Below, one piece after another: positions 53,486-63,388 of a stretch of DNA of 64,000 nucleotides. The translations under genes and the position numbers were made by a program. Source of the DNA: Pseudonocardia kujensis (lineage in GTDB: Bacteria; Actinomycetota; Actinomycetes; Mycobacteriales; Pseudonocardiaceae). The DNA is taken from the NCBI RefSeq assembly GCF_021283305.1, contig NZ_JAJSOK010000008.1:62001-126000 (forward strand). The letters run 5' to 3'. Position 1 is the stretch's first letter. Every line of letters starts with the position of its first letter. A model generated the notes under the pieces. It saw only the letters and a program-made list of their open reading frames with translations, was not told where the DNA came from and did no database searches.

Positions 53486-55258
53486 TCAGTGGCCCGGGCC
53501 GGCAGGGCCCGGGCGCAGTGCCTGGACCGCGCGGGCGAGCGAGACGAGCCCGGCCACCCGGTCCGTGAGGTGCAGCCGCAGCACGGGGACCCCCCGTGCC
53601 GCGACGTCGGCCGCGACGCCGCCTGCCTCGGTCAGCGCCAGACTAGTCAGGGCGGGCCCCGGATCGGGAACGAGATCGTCCGGCGGGTCGCCCGTGACCA
53701 GGCACAGAGCACCCGGTCGGGGGTCGTCGCGGCGGAACGGGGCGAGCAGCCCGCGATCCCGCGGGCCCCAGCCGACGGTGACGGGCACGCCCGCGCACCG
53801 GGCCAGCTCGCCGCGCAGCACGGCGACGGACGCGTCGTCGGCCGGGTCGAGCCACACCGACAGCGCGAGGTGCCCGCCCGGCGGGACGGCGTCGACCAGG
53901 GCCTGCAGCGCGGCGCCCGGGTCGTCTCCCGCGGCCGCGAACGACTCGGCGGCGTGGATGTCGACGAGACCGTCCGAGCCGCGCCGCGCGAGGGGCTGCG
54001 GCGCGGCCGCGCCTCCGGTCGCCGGGGCCTCGGGGCCGAACGCCTCGCCGTCGAGCAGCCGGGCGGCGGCCGCCGCGGCGTACTGCCACAGCAGCAGTTC
54101 GGCGCCCAGCGGCCCACCCGTGCGGACGACCTCGTCGCCGCCGACCGCCTCGGGCGCGTCCCCCTCGAGGTCCGGGTCGACCGCCGGGTCGAGGTCCGGG
54201 GCGCCCGCCCCGGTGACCTCGGCGAGCAGCGCGTCGACGGTCGGCTCGACGCCCGCCCCGCCCCGGCTGCCGCCGCTGCGCCCGTCGAGCAGCTCGGAGA
54301 GGTCGTCCGGCGCCGCGTCGGGATGCCGGGCGGTGGCGGGTGCGAGGGTCGGGCCCTCGGGCAGCCCGTCCGGGTCGGCCGCGTCGACGAGCACGGGCGA
54401 ACCCCCGGCTGCCGCGACCAGGGCGGCGACCCACTCCGCCAGCGCGGGCGGCCCCTCGGCGGGGTCGAGCTGCACGGCCCCCGCCCCGACGGCGACCAGC
54501 ACGCCGGCCAGCTCCAGGGCGGGGTTCTCCGGTTCGTCGGCGGTGAGCAGCTCGGCCACGGCCCGGGCGTCGTCGAGCACCTCGCCGACGGGTGCGCCGG
54601 CCAGCCCGGCAGGGACCAGCCCGGGGGCACCGAGGACGGACCACGCGCCCGGGACGTCCCGCTCGGTGGTGATCACCACCGACCCGGCGGCCCGCGCGCT
54701 CTCGTCGAGCGGCGAGCCGGCCTCGGTGAGCACCACCGTGCGCCCGGCCGCGCGGCGGGGGCCGACCTCTGCGGCGACGGCCTCGGCGAGCAGCTCGTGC
54801 ACGGCCGCGATCCAGGTCGTGTCGCCCGGGGGGTCGGCGACGACCAGCACGGTGCCGCTCAGGTCGGTGGCCAGGGCGTGCGAGACGGCCCCGGGGTCGG
54901 GGGAGTCGAGCACCCGCAGCAGGCCGGACTCGCCGGCCAGGACCTGCGCGCCGAGGGTCCACCGCGCGTCGCCGACGAGCAGCACGCGCGCGGCACCCTC
55001 CACGCGGAAGGCCTCCCGCAGGGCGTCGACCTGCCCGATCAGCGGGCGCGAGGTGCGGGGCAGCGCCGCCCAGCCCAGGCCGTCGCCCGCCGCCGGGCCC
55101 CACGCGGACGGGTCCGCGTCGGTGATCCGGGACGCGACGACGTCCGTGGCGAGCTCGGCGGCGACCCGGCGGGCCTCGCGGGCCAGCGGACCGGGGCCGG
55201 GACGGGAACCGCCGCCGAGCTCCACGACGGGGAGCCCGACGGCGGGTCGCGAGGTCAC
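53486..55258 (-). CDS. pgi: glucose-6-phosphate isomerase-like protein lacking the Pgi signature motifs
   Basis: A 590-residue protein in the pgi slot between tal and zwf. It aligns with the divergent actinobacterial Pgi class: GSPLDESARAAG, WSVLGAPGLVPAGLAGAPVGEVLDDA, VPVTVGWGPRDRG and VPVLRLHLTD. But the sugar-phosphate loop normally read SKSGGT is ADPPGDTT (about 141-148), the GGR signature is VPGA (about 202-205), and the HKGGP segment is replaced by FRRDDPRPG. It is very Ala/Gly/Asp-rich, with a variable insert at about residues 330-370. It is likely inactive as an isomerase, or has a changed function. Confidence 0.75.
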   Translation of the reverse strand: MTSRPAVGLPVVELGGGSRPGPGPLAREARRVAAELATDVVASRITDADPSAWGPAAGDGLGWAALPRTSRPLIGQVDALREAFRVEGAARVLLVGDARWTLGAQVLAGESGLLRVLDSPDPGAVSHALATDLSGTVLVVADPPGDTTWIAAVHELLAEAVAAEVGPRRAAGRTVVLTEAGSPLDESARAAGSVVITTERDVPGAWSVLGAPGLVPAGLAGAPVGEVLDDARAVAELLTADEPENPALELAGVLVAVGAGAVQLDPAEGPPALAEWVAALVAAAGGSPVLVDAADPDGLPEGPTLAPATARHPDAAPDDLSELLDGRSGGSRGGAGVEPTVDALLAEVTGAGAPDLDPAVDPDLEGDAPEAVGGDEVVRTGGPLGAELLLWQYAAAAAARLLDGEAFGPEAPATGGAAAPQPLARRGSDGLVDIHAAESFAAAGDDPGAALQALVDAVPPGGHLALSVWLDPADDASVAVLRGELARCAGVPVTVGWGPRDRGLLAPFRRDDPRPGALCLVTGDPPDDLVPDPGPALTSLALTEAGGVAADVAARGVPVLRLHLTDRVAGLVSLARAVQALRPGPAGPGH

Positions 55259-55289
55259 GGGGGTGAGCCTCCTGGGATCGCCGGTCGTC

Positions 55290-56402
55290 CTACTTGGCGG
55301 CGTCGAGCTGCTGCTGCACCGACTCCTGCAGCTCGGACCACGACTTCTCGAACTTGTCCACGCCCTCGTTCTCGAGGGTGAGGAAGACGTCCGTGATGTC
55401 GATGCCGACGCGCTCGAGGTCGTCGAACACCTGCTGCGCCTCGGCGGCGGTGCCGGTGACCTTGTCGCCCTCGACCTCGCCGTGGTCGGCGAAGGCCCGC
55501 AGGGTCTTCTCCGGCATGGTGTTGACGACGTTCGGGACCACGAGCTCGGTGACGTAGAGCGTGTCCGGGTACTCCGGGTTCTTCACGCCCGTCGAGGCCC
55601 AGAGGGGCCGCTGCCGCCGGGCGCCCTTGGCCTCGAGCGCGGTCCACCGGTCGGAGCCGAAGACCTCCTCGTAGGCGGCGTAGGCCAGGCGCGAGTTGGC
55701 GACGCCGGCCTTGCCCTTGAGGGCCTTGGCCTCGTCCGTGCCGATCTTGTCCAGCCGGGCGTCGATCTCGGTGTCCACCCGGGACACGAAGAACGAGGCG
55801 ACCGACGCGATCCGGGAGAGCTCCTGGCCGTTCTCGGCGGCCTGCTCGAGGCCGGCGAGGAACGCCTCCATGACGGCCTTGTACCGCTCGACCGAGAAGA
55901 TCAGCGTGACGTTCACGCTCACGCCCTCGGCCAGCGCGCGGGTGATGGCCGGCAGGCCGGGCTCGGTGGCCGGGATCTTGACCAGCAGGTTCGGCCGGTC
56001 GACGGCCTTCCACAGGTCGAGCGCCTGGGCGACGGTGGCTTCGGTGTCGCGGGCCAGGGTGGGGTCGACCTCGAGCGACACGCGCCCGTCGATCCCGTTC
56101 GTGGCCTCCCAGGTGCCGCTGAAGACGTCGCAGGCCTGCTGGACGTCGGCCACGGTGATCTCGCGGATGGCGGCGGCGACATCGGCGCCGCGGCTCGCGA
56201 GCTCGTTGACCTGGGCGTTGTACGCCTCGCCGTTCTTCAGTGCGGCGGCGAAGATGGTCGGGTTGGTGGTGACCCCGACGACCGACCACTCGTTGATCAG
56301 CTCGACCAGGTTCCCCGAGGTGATCCGCTCGCGGGACAGGTCGTCGAGCCAGATGGAGACGCCCGCCTCGGACAGTGCGGCGAGCCGTTGGTTGGTGCTC
56401 AT
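55290..56402 (-). CDS. tal: transaldolase
   Basis: A 370-residue transaldolase of the actinobacterial TAL-PGI-type subfamily. It has [42 protein letters not shown] with the Schiff-base Lys, [12 protein letters not shown] and [16 protein letters not shown]. It transfers dihydroxyacetone units between sugars. The ATG has AAGGAG upstream. Gaps are 29 nt to tkt upstream and 31 nt to the Pgi-like gene. Confidence 0.96.
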   Translation of the reverse strand: MSTNQRLAALSEAGVSIWLDDLSRERITSGNLVELINEWSVVGVTTNPTIFAAALKNGEAYNAQVNELASRGADVAAAIREITVADVQQACDVFSGTWEATNGIDGRVSLEVDPTLARDTEATVAQALDLWKAVDRPNLLVKIPATEPGLPAITRALAEGVSVNVTLIFSVERYKAVMEAFLAGLEQAAENGQELSRIASVASFFVSRVDTEIDARLDKIGTDEAKALKGKAGVANSRLAYAAYEEVFGSDRWTALEAKGARRQRPLWASTGVKNPEYPDTLYVTELVVPNVVNTMPEKTLRAFADHGEVEGDKVTGTAAEAQQVFDDLERVGIDITDVFLTLENEGVDKFEKSWSELQESVQQQLDAAK

Positions 56403-56431
56403 TGCCGGTACTCCTTCTTCAGGTGGCGGGT

Positions 56432-58525
56432 TCAGGACTTGCCGAGACTCGCCCGGGCCGCGTCCACGACTGCCTCCGGCGTGAAGCCGAACTTCTCGAA
56501 CAGCGTGGCCGCGTCGGCGCTGGCGCCGTAGTGCTCGATGCTCACGATCCGCCCGGCGTCGCCGACGAACCGGTACCACGGCATCGCGATGCCCGCCTCG
56601 ACCGCGACCCGCGCCTTCACCGACGGCGGGAGCACGGAGTCGCGGTACGCGGCGTCCTGCGCGTCGAACCACTCCACACAGGGCATGGACACCACACGGG
56701 TGGGAACGCCGTCCGCCTCGAGGGTCTTCCGGGCGGCGACCGCCAGCTGGACCTCGGAACCGGTGGCGATGATCACGACCTGCGGGTCGCCGTCCGAGGC
56801 GTCGGCCAGCACGTAGCCGCCCTTCTTGACGCCCTCGGCGGAGGTGCCCTCCAGGGTCGGGACGTTCTGCCGGGTCAGCGCCATCCCGACGGGGCCGTCC
56901 TGCCACTCGATCGTGGCCTTCCAGCCGGCGGCGGTCTCGTTCGCGTCGGCGGGCCGCAGCACGGAGAGGTTCGGGATGGCCCGCAGTGCGGCGAGGTGCT
57001 CGATCGGCTGGTGCGTGGGGCCGTCCTCGCCGAGGCCGATCGAGTCGTGCGTCCACACGAAGATGGCCGCGGTCTTCATCAGCGACCCGAGCCGCACCGC
57101 GGGCCGCATGTAGTCGCTGAACTGCAGGAACGTGCCGCCGTACGGGCGGGTCGGCCCGTGCAGCGCGATGCCGTTGAGGATCGCGCCCATCGCGTGCTCG
57201 CGGACGCCGAAGTGCAGCGTGCGGCCGTAGGGGTTGGCGTCCCACATCCTGGTGGCGGCGGTCTTGGGCCCGAACGAGTCGGCGCCCTCCATCGTGGTGT
57301 TGTTGCTCTCGGCCAGGTCGGCCGAGCCGCCCCACAGCTCCGGGAGCACCGGGGCCAGGGCCTTCAGCACCTCACCCGACGCCTTGCGCGTGGCGAGGCC
57401 CTTCGCGTCCGGCTCCCAGGTGGGCAGCGCGTCGGCCCAGCCCTCGGGCAGCGCGTTGGCCAGCAGCCGGTCGAACAGCTGCTTGCGCTCCGGCTCGCGC
57501 ATGGCCCAGTCGTCGAAGGCGTTGCGCCAGTGGTCGATGGCGCCGCCCTGCCGCTCGCCGACCGAGCGGGTGTGCTCGAGCACCTCGGGGTCGATCTGGA
57601 AGCTCTTCTCCGGGTCGAAGCCCAGGATCCGCTTGACCTCGGCGACCTCGTCCGCCCCCAGCGCGGCGCCGTGCGCCTTGCCGGTGTTCATCTTGGTGGG
57701 CGCCGGGAAGCCGATGACCGTCCGGAGCAGGATGAACGACGGCCGGCCGGTCTCGGCCTTGGCGTTCTCGATCGCCTCGAGGATGCCGGAGACGTTCTCG
57801 CCGCCCTCGACGACCTGGACGTGCCAGCCGTAGGCCTCGTAGCGCTTCGCGGTGTCCTCGGACAGCGCGATGGTCGTGTCGTCCTCGATGGAGATCTTGT
57901 TGTCGTCGTAGAAGACGATGAGGTTGCCCAGCTCCTGGCGGCCCGCGAAGGACGACGCCTCGCTGGTCACGCCCTCCTCGATGTCGCCGTCGGAGGCGAT
58001 GACGTAGATGAAGTGGTCGAACGGCGAGGCGCCCTCGGGGGTGTCCGGGTCGAACAGGCCGCGCTCGCGGCGCGAGGCGACGGCCATGCCGACGGCGGAG
58101 GACAGGCCCTGGCCGAGCGGCCCGGTCGTCATCTCGACGCCGTTGGGCGTGGCCTCCAGCTCCGGGTGCCCCGGGGTCTTGGAGCCCCAGGTCCGCAGCG
58201 CCTCCAGGTCCTCCATCTCCATGCCGTAGCCGGCCAGGAAGAGCTGGATGTAGAGGGTGAGGCTGGAGTGGCCGGCGGAGAGCACGAACCGGTCCCGCCC
58301 GACCCAGCCCGGGTCGTTCGGGTCGTGGCGCATGACGCGCTGGTAGAGCAGGTAGGCCAGCGGCGCGAGGCTCATGGCGGTGCCGGGGTGGCCGCTCCCG
58401 CACTTCTGCACGGCGTCGGCGGCGAGCACGCGGACGGTGTCGACGGCGCGTTTGTCCAGTTCGGTCCAGTCGTCGGGCACGTGCGCCTGGGTCAAGGCGG
58501 CGATATCGGGCTCCGTCACAGACAC
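56432..58525 (-). CDS. tkt: transketolase
   Basis: A 697-residue thiamine-diphosphate enzyme. N-terminal [16 protein letters not shown] and [15 protein letters not shown] bind cofactor. [13 protein letters not shown]-type sequence appears as [17 protein letters not shown], followed by [13 protein letters not shown]. Central [18 protein letters not shown] and REHAMGAI match the pyrimidine domain. The C-terminal domain is complete. A GTG start at 58525 has AGGAG upstream; a second GTG lies 6 nt downstream. It is the first gene of the pentose-phosphate operon. Confidence 0.97.
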   Translation of the reverse strand: MSVTEPDIAALTQAHVPDDWTELDKRAVDTVRVLAADAVQKCGSGHPGTAMSLAPLAYLLYQRVMRHDPNDPGWVGRDRFVLSAGHSSLTLYIQLFLAGYGMEMEDLEALRTWGSKTPGHPELEATPNGVEMTTGPLGQGLSSAVGMAVASRRERGLFDPDTPEGASPFDHFIYVIASDGDIEEGVTSEASSFAGRQELGNLIVFYDDNKISIEDDTTIALSEDTAKRYEAYGWHVQVVEGGENVSGILEAIENAKAETGRPSFILLRTVIGFPAPTKMNTGKAHGAALGADEVAEVKRILGFDPEKSFQIDPEVLEHTRSVGERQGGAIDHWRNAFDDWAMREPERKQLFDRLLANALPEGWADALPTWEPDAKGLATRKASGEVLKALAPVLPELWGGSADLAESNNTTMEGADSFGPKTAATRMWDANPYGRTLHFGVREHAMGAILNGIALHGPTRPYGGTFLQFSDYMRPAVRLGSLMKTAAIFVWTHDSIGLGEDGPTHQPIEHLAALRAIPNLSVLRPADANETAAGWKATIEWQDGPVGMALTRQNVPTLEGTSAEGVKKGGYVLADASDGDPQVVIIATGSEVQLAVAARKTLEADGVPTRVVSMPCVEWFDAQDAAYRDSVLPPSVKARVAVEAGIAMPWYRFVGDAGRIVSIEHYGASADAATLFEKFGFTPEAVVDAARASLGKS

Positions 58526-58661
58526 GCCTGAAGCTCCTGTCCTCGTGGGTGGGGGCGCCGACCTACCCGGCGGGGGCCGTCTTCATTCCTCTGGCCATGC
58601 CCCTCGAGTCCGCCACGTCCTCGGCGGCGTGGACCGGTCGGCGCGTCCGTCTCGACCCCGG

Positions 58662-58667
58662 ACTCTA
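58662..58667 (-). promoter_or_regulatory. candidate -10 box of the tkt operon
   Basis: TAGAGT on the minus strand (58667-58662) fits TAnnnT and gives a leader of about 130 nt. The 332-bp tkt/ctaB divergent gap otherwise shows only the ctaB box. Confidence 0.4.
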
Positions 58668-58753
58668 GCGGCCGACGGACGAACGCCGCCCGATCCTGCG
58701 TCGATCGGACACCGACCGGACTACCCCCGGACCCCGGCGCGCATTCCACCGGT

Positions 58754-58759
58754 TAGCAT
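58754..58759 (+). promoter_or_regulatory. candidate ctaB -10 box
   Basis: TAGCAT fits TAnnnT; the leader to ctaB would be about 92 nt. No clear -35. Confidence 0.35.
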
Positions 58760-58857
58760 CGACGCGTTGTAGAAGTCGGTCCGTGGGCTGTGGGTTCGAT
58801 ACGGGCCGGTGGACGCGGCACTCCACCACAGTCCGTCGGCGAGCGAGGTAGCAACTG

Positions 58858-59841
58858 GTGAGCGCACCCGTCTCACACCGGGGAGCGGCCGAGAGGCCCG
58901 ACCGGAAGGGACCTCCGGGGCAGGCGGCACCGGCGGCCGGCCACGGCCGGCTCGCGCGGTTCCGGGACACGGTGCGCGCCTATCTCGGGCTCACCAAGAC
59001 CCGCATCATCGAGCAGCTGCTCGTGGTCACGGTGCCGGCGATGATCCTCGCCGAGCGGTCGATCCCCTCGGTCTGGCTGATCCTGGCCACCCTCGTCGGC
59101 GGCGCGATGGCCGCCGCGAGCGCGCACGCCCTCAACTGCGTGGCCGACGCCGACATCGACGCCAAGATGAAGCGCACCTCGCGCCGGCCCACCGCCCGCG
59201 GTGACGTGCCACGGCGCAACGCGCTGATCTTCGGCCTGGTGCTCGGCGCGCTGTCGGCGCTGTGGCTCTGGGCCACCACGAACCTGTTGTCCGCGCTGCT
59301 CTCCGTGGCCGCGATCGCGTTCTACGTGCTCGTCTACACGCTGGTGCTGAAGCGGCGGACGTCGCAGAACATCGTGTGGGGCGGGGCGGCGGGCTGCATG
59401 CCGGTGGTCATCGGCTGGTCGGCGGTCACCGGTACCGTCGGGTGGCCCGCCCTGGTGATGTTCGGCGTCATCTTCTTCTGGACGCCGCCGCACTTCTGGG
59501 CGCTGGCCATGAAGTACAAGGACGACTACGCCGCCGCCGAGGTGCCGATGCTCCCGGTCGTGGCCACGCCGCGGCAGGTGTCGGTGCGCATCGTCGCCTA
59601 CTCGTGGGTGATGGCGCTCTGGACGTTCCTGCTGCTGCCGGTCACCTCGTGGGTCTACGCCGCGTTCGCGCTGGCCGGCGGCGCCTACTTCGTGATCACC
59701 GCCCACCGGCTGCACGCCGGGGTCAAGGCGGGCCGGGAGGTGGCGCCGATGCGGCTGTTCCACCTCTCGAACCTCTACCTCTGCGGCCTCTTCCTCACCA
59801 TCGCCGTCGACGCCGCGATCGGGCTGCCCACCGTCTTCTGA
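58858..59841 (+). CDS. ctaB: protoheme IX farnesyltransferase (heme O synthase)
   Basis: A 327-residue UbiA-family prenyltransferase with about nine membrane helices, which adds a farnesyl group to heme B for cytochrome oxidase. The first Asp-rich motif is [14 protein letters not shown], followed by RRPTARG. The second conserved loop is [18 protein letters not shown] 35-residue cytosolic tail precedes [11 protein letters not shown]. The GTG at 58858 has GAGG upstream. ctaA, the next enzyme of heme A synthesis, lies at the window end on the opposite strand. Confidence 0.95.
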   Translation: MSAPVSHRGAAERPDRKGPPGQAAPAAGHGRLARFRDTVRAYLGLTKTRIIEQLLVVTVPAMILAERSIPSVWLILATLVGGAMAAASAHALNCVADADIDAKMKRTSRRPTARGDVPRRNALIFGLVLGALSALWLWATTNLLSALLSVAAIAFYVLVYTLVLKRRTSQNIVWGGAAGCMPVVIGWSAVTGTVGWPALVMFGVIFFWTPPHFWALAMKYKDDYAAAEVPMLPVVATPRQVSVRIVAYSWVMALWTFLLLPVTSWVYAAFALAGGAYFVITAHRLHAGVKAGREVAPMRLFHLSNLYLCGLFLTIAVDAAIGLPTVF

Positions 59842-59864
59842 CACGCAAGTCGGCACTTTCCGCC

Positions 59865-59908
59865 CACCGAACCCCACATCCCCGTCCCCCGGGATGTGGG
59901 GTTCGGTG
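59865..59908. terminator. bidirectional hairpin after ctaB
   Basis: A perfect 18-bp stem (59865-59882 with 59891-59908) and an 8-nt loop, followed by TTCCCGG, between the convergent ctaB and peptidase genes. Confidence 0.85.
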
Positions 59909-59932
59909 TTCCCGGAGCGCCGACCCGCGGGT

Positions 59933-61948
59933 TCAGCGCAGCAGGTCGGGCGTCCGCCAGGGCTCGCCGAGGACGTGGTGGGCCAGGAAGGCGTACACGG
60001 TCTCGTACCACAGCGCGGCGTGCTGGGGCGTGAGCACCCAGTGGTTCTCGTCCGGGAAGTACAGGAAGCGGTGCGGGTTCGCGGCCGGGTCCGCCACGCG
60101 GGACTGCAGGTCCCACCACAGCCGCAGGCCCTCGCCGACGGGGACGCGGTAGTCCTTGTCGCCGTGGATCACCAGCATGGGCGTGGTGATCGCGTCGACG
60201 TGGTGGTGCGGGCTGTTCGCCGCCGCCATCGCCGGCGTCATCTCGGTGAGCCAGTAGTCGGCGAGGTCCGTGGTCGGGCCGAACTGGTCGAGCGCCCACA
60301 GGCTCGCGTGCGTGACGATCGCGCGGAAGCGGTCGGTGTGACCGGCGATCCAGTTGGCCATGTAGCCGCCGAACGAGCCGCCCATGGCCGCCGTGCGGGA
60401 GGCGTCGATCTCCGGCAGTGCCTCGGCCGCGTCCGTGACCGCCATCAGGTCGGTGAAGGGCGGGCCACCCCACGCGCCCCAGCCGCGCTGCACGAAGTCC
60501 TGGCCGTAGCCGGTGGACAACGCCGGGTCCGGCAGCAGCACGGCGTAGCCGCGGGCCGCCATCAGCCACGGGTTCCACCGCCACTGCCAGGCGTTCCAGC
60601 TGTTCAGCGGGCCGCCGTGGACCCACAGCAGCAGCGGCGCGGGCTCGTCGACGTCCGGCAGGACGAGCCAGGCGCGCAGGGGCGAGCCGTCCTCGGCGGT
60701 GGCCGTGACCTCGGTGAGCGTGCCGGGCATCGCGGGCGCCTCGGCCGGGCCGGGCAGCGGCGTGGGCTCCTGGTCGGGCGTGTGCGCGTCGAGCCGGACC
60801 GGCGCGGGCGGGCTGTCGACGGCCGAGCGCAGCGCGTAGACGCTCGCGCCGTCGGGCGACACGACCGGGTCGGTGTAGGCGCCGTGGTCGCCGGTCAGCC
60901 GGGTGACGGCGCCCGTGCCGACCTCGACGCGGAACAGCGGGCCGCGGCCCTGCTCGTCGGCGGTGACGACCAGCGCGGCCGCGTCGGGCGTCCAGGTCAG
61001 GTCGCCCGGCCAGCGGTCCCAGTCGGCGGCGAGCCCGCGGGACGCGCCCCCGGCGAGCGGGACGAGGACGAGCGTCATCCGCGGGGCCCGTTCCGGGGTG
61101 GAGCGGCGGGTGCGGATCGCGGCCACGGTCCGGCCGTCGGGGCTGACGCGCGGGGTGCCGTAGTCGTGGTCGGGGTCGTCGAGCAGGGTGCGGCGCTCCC
61201 CGGTGGTGGTGTCGAACGCGACCACCACCGCACGGGACGCCCCGTAACCCTCGGAGACGTTCCAGCCGGTCACGGCGGTGCGGCCGTCGGGCGCGATGTC
61301 GGCGGTGGTGTCGACGAGGGCGCGGCCGGGCGCGGGGGTGAGGTCGGTCCACGGCTCGCCGGGGCGGGCCGCGAGCAGCCGGGCCTCGTCGGGGCCCAGG
61401 TCGTGGTCCCAGAACCGGACCGGGTAGCCGTCGTGCAGGATCGCCGCGATCCTCCGCTCGCTGCGGGCCTTGCGGCGGGCGGCGTCGTCGTCGCCGGTCA
61501 CGGCCCCGGGAAGGGTCGCCGAGGTGGCCAGCACGGTGCCGGCCTCGCGGGCCACGCGCGGCGCGGAGATCCCGCCCGGGCGGGTCCGGACGACGTGCGC
61601 CTCGCCGCCGCCCGCCGGCAACGACCACAGCGCCGCCGTCTCCGGGGCGTCGGGCGCGACGTCGGGATCGACGCGCGCGGAGACGAACAGCAGGTCGCCC
61701 TCCGGGGTGAAGACGGGCGAGGACTCGCCCTTCGGGCCGCGGGTGAGCCGACGCGCCGGGACCTTGCCCGTCGGGTCGACCTCCCACAGCGCGGGCCGCC
61801 AGGCGGTCCGGTCGCGGTCGAGGCCGGCGACCGTGGTGACCAGACGCGACCCGTCGGGGGAGAGGGCGAGCCCGGCGAGGCGGGGGAGCGCGACGAACGA
61901 CTGCGGGTCGGCGAACGGGGACACGGGTTCGGACGGAGCATCGGACAC
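59933..61948 (-). CDS. S9-family prolyl oligopeptidase / acyl-aminoacyl peptidase-like hydrolase
   Basis: A 671-residue cytosolic serine hydrolase. The N-terminal beta-propeller of repeated blades (LALSPDGSRLVTTV, VFTPEGDLLFVSA, VSPDGRTVAAIRT, WTPDAAALVVTAD) leads to a C-terminal alpha/beta hydrolase. The catalytic set is Ser in GGSFGGYMANW, Asp in VIHGDKDYRVPV and His in DENHWVLTPQH. Upstream WVHGGPLNSW is the oxyanion region. No signal peptide is seen. The start is a GTG at 61948. Confidence 0.93.
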   Translation of the reverse strand: MSDAPSEPVSPFADPQSFVALPRLAGLALSPDGSRLVTTVAGLDRDRTAWRPALWEVDPTGKVPARRLTRGPKGESSPVFTPEGDLLFVSARVDPDVAPDAPETAALWSLPAGGGEAHVVRTRPGGISAPRVAREAGTVLATSATLPGAVTGDDDAARRKARSERRIAAILHDGYPVRFWDHDLGPDEARLLAARPGEPWTDLTPAPGRALVDTTADIAPDGRTAVTGWNVSEGYGASRAVVVAFDTTTGERRTLLDDPDHDYGTPRVSPDGRTVAAIRTRRSTPERAPRMTLVLVPLAGGASRGLAADWDRWPGDLTWTPDAAALVVTADEQGRGPLFRVEVGTGAVTRLTGDHGAYTDPVVSPDGASVYALRSAVDSPPAPVRLDAHTPDQEPTPLPGPAEAPAMPGTLTEVTATAEDGSPLRAWLVLPDVDEPAPLLLWVHGGPLNSWNAWQWRWNPWLMAARGYAVLLPDPALSTGYGQDFVQRGWGAWGGPPFTDLMAVTDAAEALPEIDASRTAAMGGSFGGYMANWIAGHTDRFRAIVTHASLWALDQFGPTTDLADYWLTEMTPAMAAANSPHHHVDAITTPMLVIHGDKDYRVPVGEGLRLWWDLQSRVADPAANPHRFLYFPDENHWVLTPQHAALWYETVYAFLAHHVLGEPWRTPDLLR

Positions 61949-62059
61949 GCGCCATACCTACACCGTCCCGTCCGTGCCCTCCCCGTCCGGAGGGGAGGGC
62001 TCCGACGGCCCGGCGCGGTCCGGCCGACAATGGTCGCGGCACGACGGAAGGGGAGACGA

Positions 62060-63274
62060 GTGACGTCAGCACCGACGGCAGCGACGGCCGGGCGGCCGGT
62101 GATGAGCAGAAGCGCGGGGACCGCGGTGGTGGCCGTGACGTTCGTCGTCACGATGATCGGCACCACGCTGCCGACGCCGCTGTACCCGCTCTACGAGCAG
62201 CGGTACGGGTTCGGCGGGCTCGTGGTCACGGTCGTCTTCGCGACCTACGCCGTGGGCGTCGCCGCCGCGCTGGTGGTGCTCGGCAACCTCTCCGACCGGA
62301 TCGGGCGGCGGCCCGTGCTGCTCGCCGGGCTCGCGTCGGCGCTGGTCAGCTCGCTGGTGTTCCTGATCCCGGCGGAACCGGCGCTGTTCGTGGGGCGCTT
62401 CCTGTCCGGCATCTCGGCGGGCGTCTTCACCGGCACCGCCACGGCCACGATCATCGACCTGGCCCGGGAGGACCGGAAGGCCCGGGCGGGACTCGTCGCC
62501 GCCGCCGTCAACATGCTGGGGCTGGGTCTCGGGCCGGTGCTGGCCGGGATCCTCGCCGAGTACGCGCCGCTGCCCCTCGACCTGTCGTACCTCGTGCACG
62601 CCGCGCTGGTGGTCGTCGCGGCGGTGGCGCTGTGGTTCGTCCCCGAGACCGTCGAGCAGCGGGGGTCGTTCCGGATCGAGCCGCTGAAGGTCGGCGGGGT
62701 GCCGCCGGAGGTGCGCGGGGTGTTCGTGCGCGCCGCCGTCGGCGGGTTCGCGGGGTTCGCGGTGCTGGGCCTGTTCACCGCGGTGTCGCCGTCCGTGCTG
62801 GTCCAGGTGCTGGGCCGGAGCAGCCACCTGGTCGTCGGGCTCGTGGTGTTCCTGATGCTGGGCGCGTCGGCGCTGGGCCAGGTGCTGTCGGGCTCCGTGC
62901 CCGAGCGGGTCGCCCTGCCGGCCGGCTGCGGCGGACTGGCCGTGGGCGCCGCGCTGATCGGCACGGGCATCGCGACGGCCTCGCTCGCCGTGTTCTGCAC
63001 CGGCGCCGCGGTCGCCGGGCTGGGCCAGGGGATGAGCTTCCGGGCCGGGCTGGGCGCGGTCGGTTCGCGGGCCCCGCAGGCGGTGCGCGGCGCGGTGGTC
63101 GCGACCTTCTTCCTGGTGCTCTACGTGGCCATCTCGCTGCCGGTGATCGGCGTCGGGGCGGCCGCGCAGGTGTTCGGGCTGGTGCCGGCGGGCGTGGTGT
63201 TCTCGGGGATCGTCGCCCTGCTGGCGCTGGCCGCGGTCGTGCTCACGGTCCGGGCGAGCCGCCGGACGGCGTGA
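62060..63274 (+). CDS. MFS transporter (DHA1-like)
   Basis: A 404-residue major facilitator protein with about 12 helices. Motif A between helices 2 and 3 is GNLSDRIGRRPVLLAG. Helix 4-5 contains FVGRFLSGISAGVFTGTATATIIDLA. It starts TTLPTPLYPLYEQRYGF, common in drug-efflux-type carriers. The GTG at 62060 has GGGGAG upstream; an internal ATG at 62102 is an alternative. The substrate is unknown. The 114-bp gap after it contains a 15-bp direct repeat (GCGGGGTGAGGTGTC, twice). Confidence 0.88.
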   Translation: MTSAPTAATAGRPVMSRSAGTAVVAVTFVVTMIGTTLPTPLYPLYEQRYGFGGLVVTVVFATYAVGVAAALVVLGNLSDRIGRRPVLLAGLASALVSSLVFLIPAEPALFVGRFLSGISAGVFTGTATATIIDLAREDRKARAGLVAAAVNMLGLGLGPVLAGILAEYAPLPLDLSYLVHAALVVVAAVALWFVPETVEQRGSFRIEPLKVGGVPPEVRGVFVRAAVGGFAGFAVLGLFTAVSPSVLVQVLGRSSHLVVGLVVFLMLGASALGQVLSGSVPERVALPAGCGGLAVGAALIGTGIATASLAVFCTGAAVAGLGQGMSFRAGLGAVGSRAPQAVRGAVVATFFLVLYVAISLPVIGVGAAAQVFGLVPAGVVFSGIVALLALAAVVLTVRASRRTA

Positions 63275-63388
63275 GAGGCCGCGCGGGGTGAGGTGTCGCG
63301 GGGTGAGGTGTCGACCGGGTGTGGAGCGCCGTCGGGGGTGTGCCGCGGGTGCAGGGGTGGACGGCCATGGCTGCCCCGCCGCGCCGCC

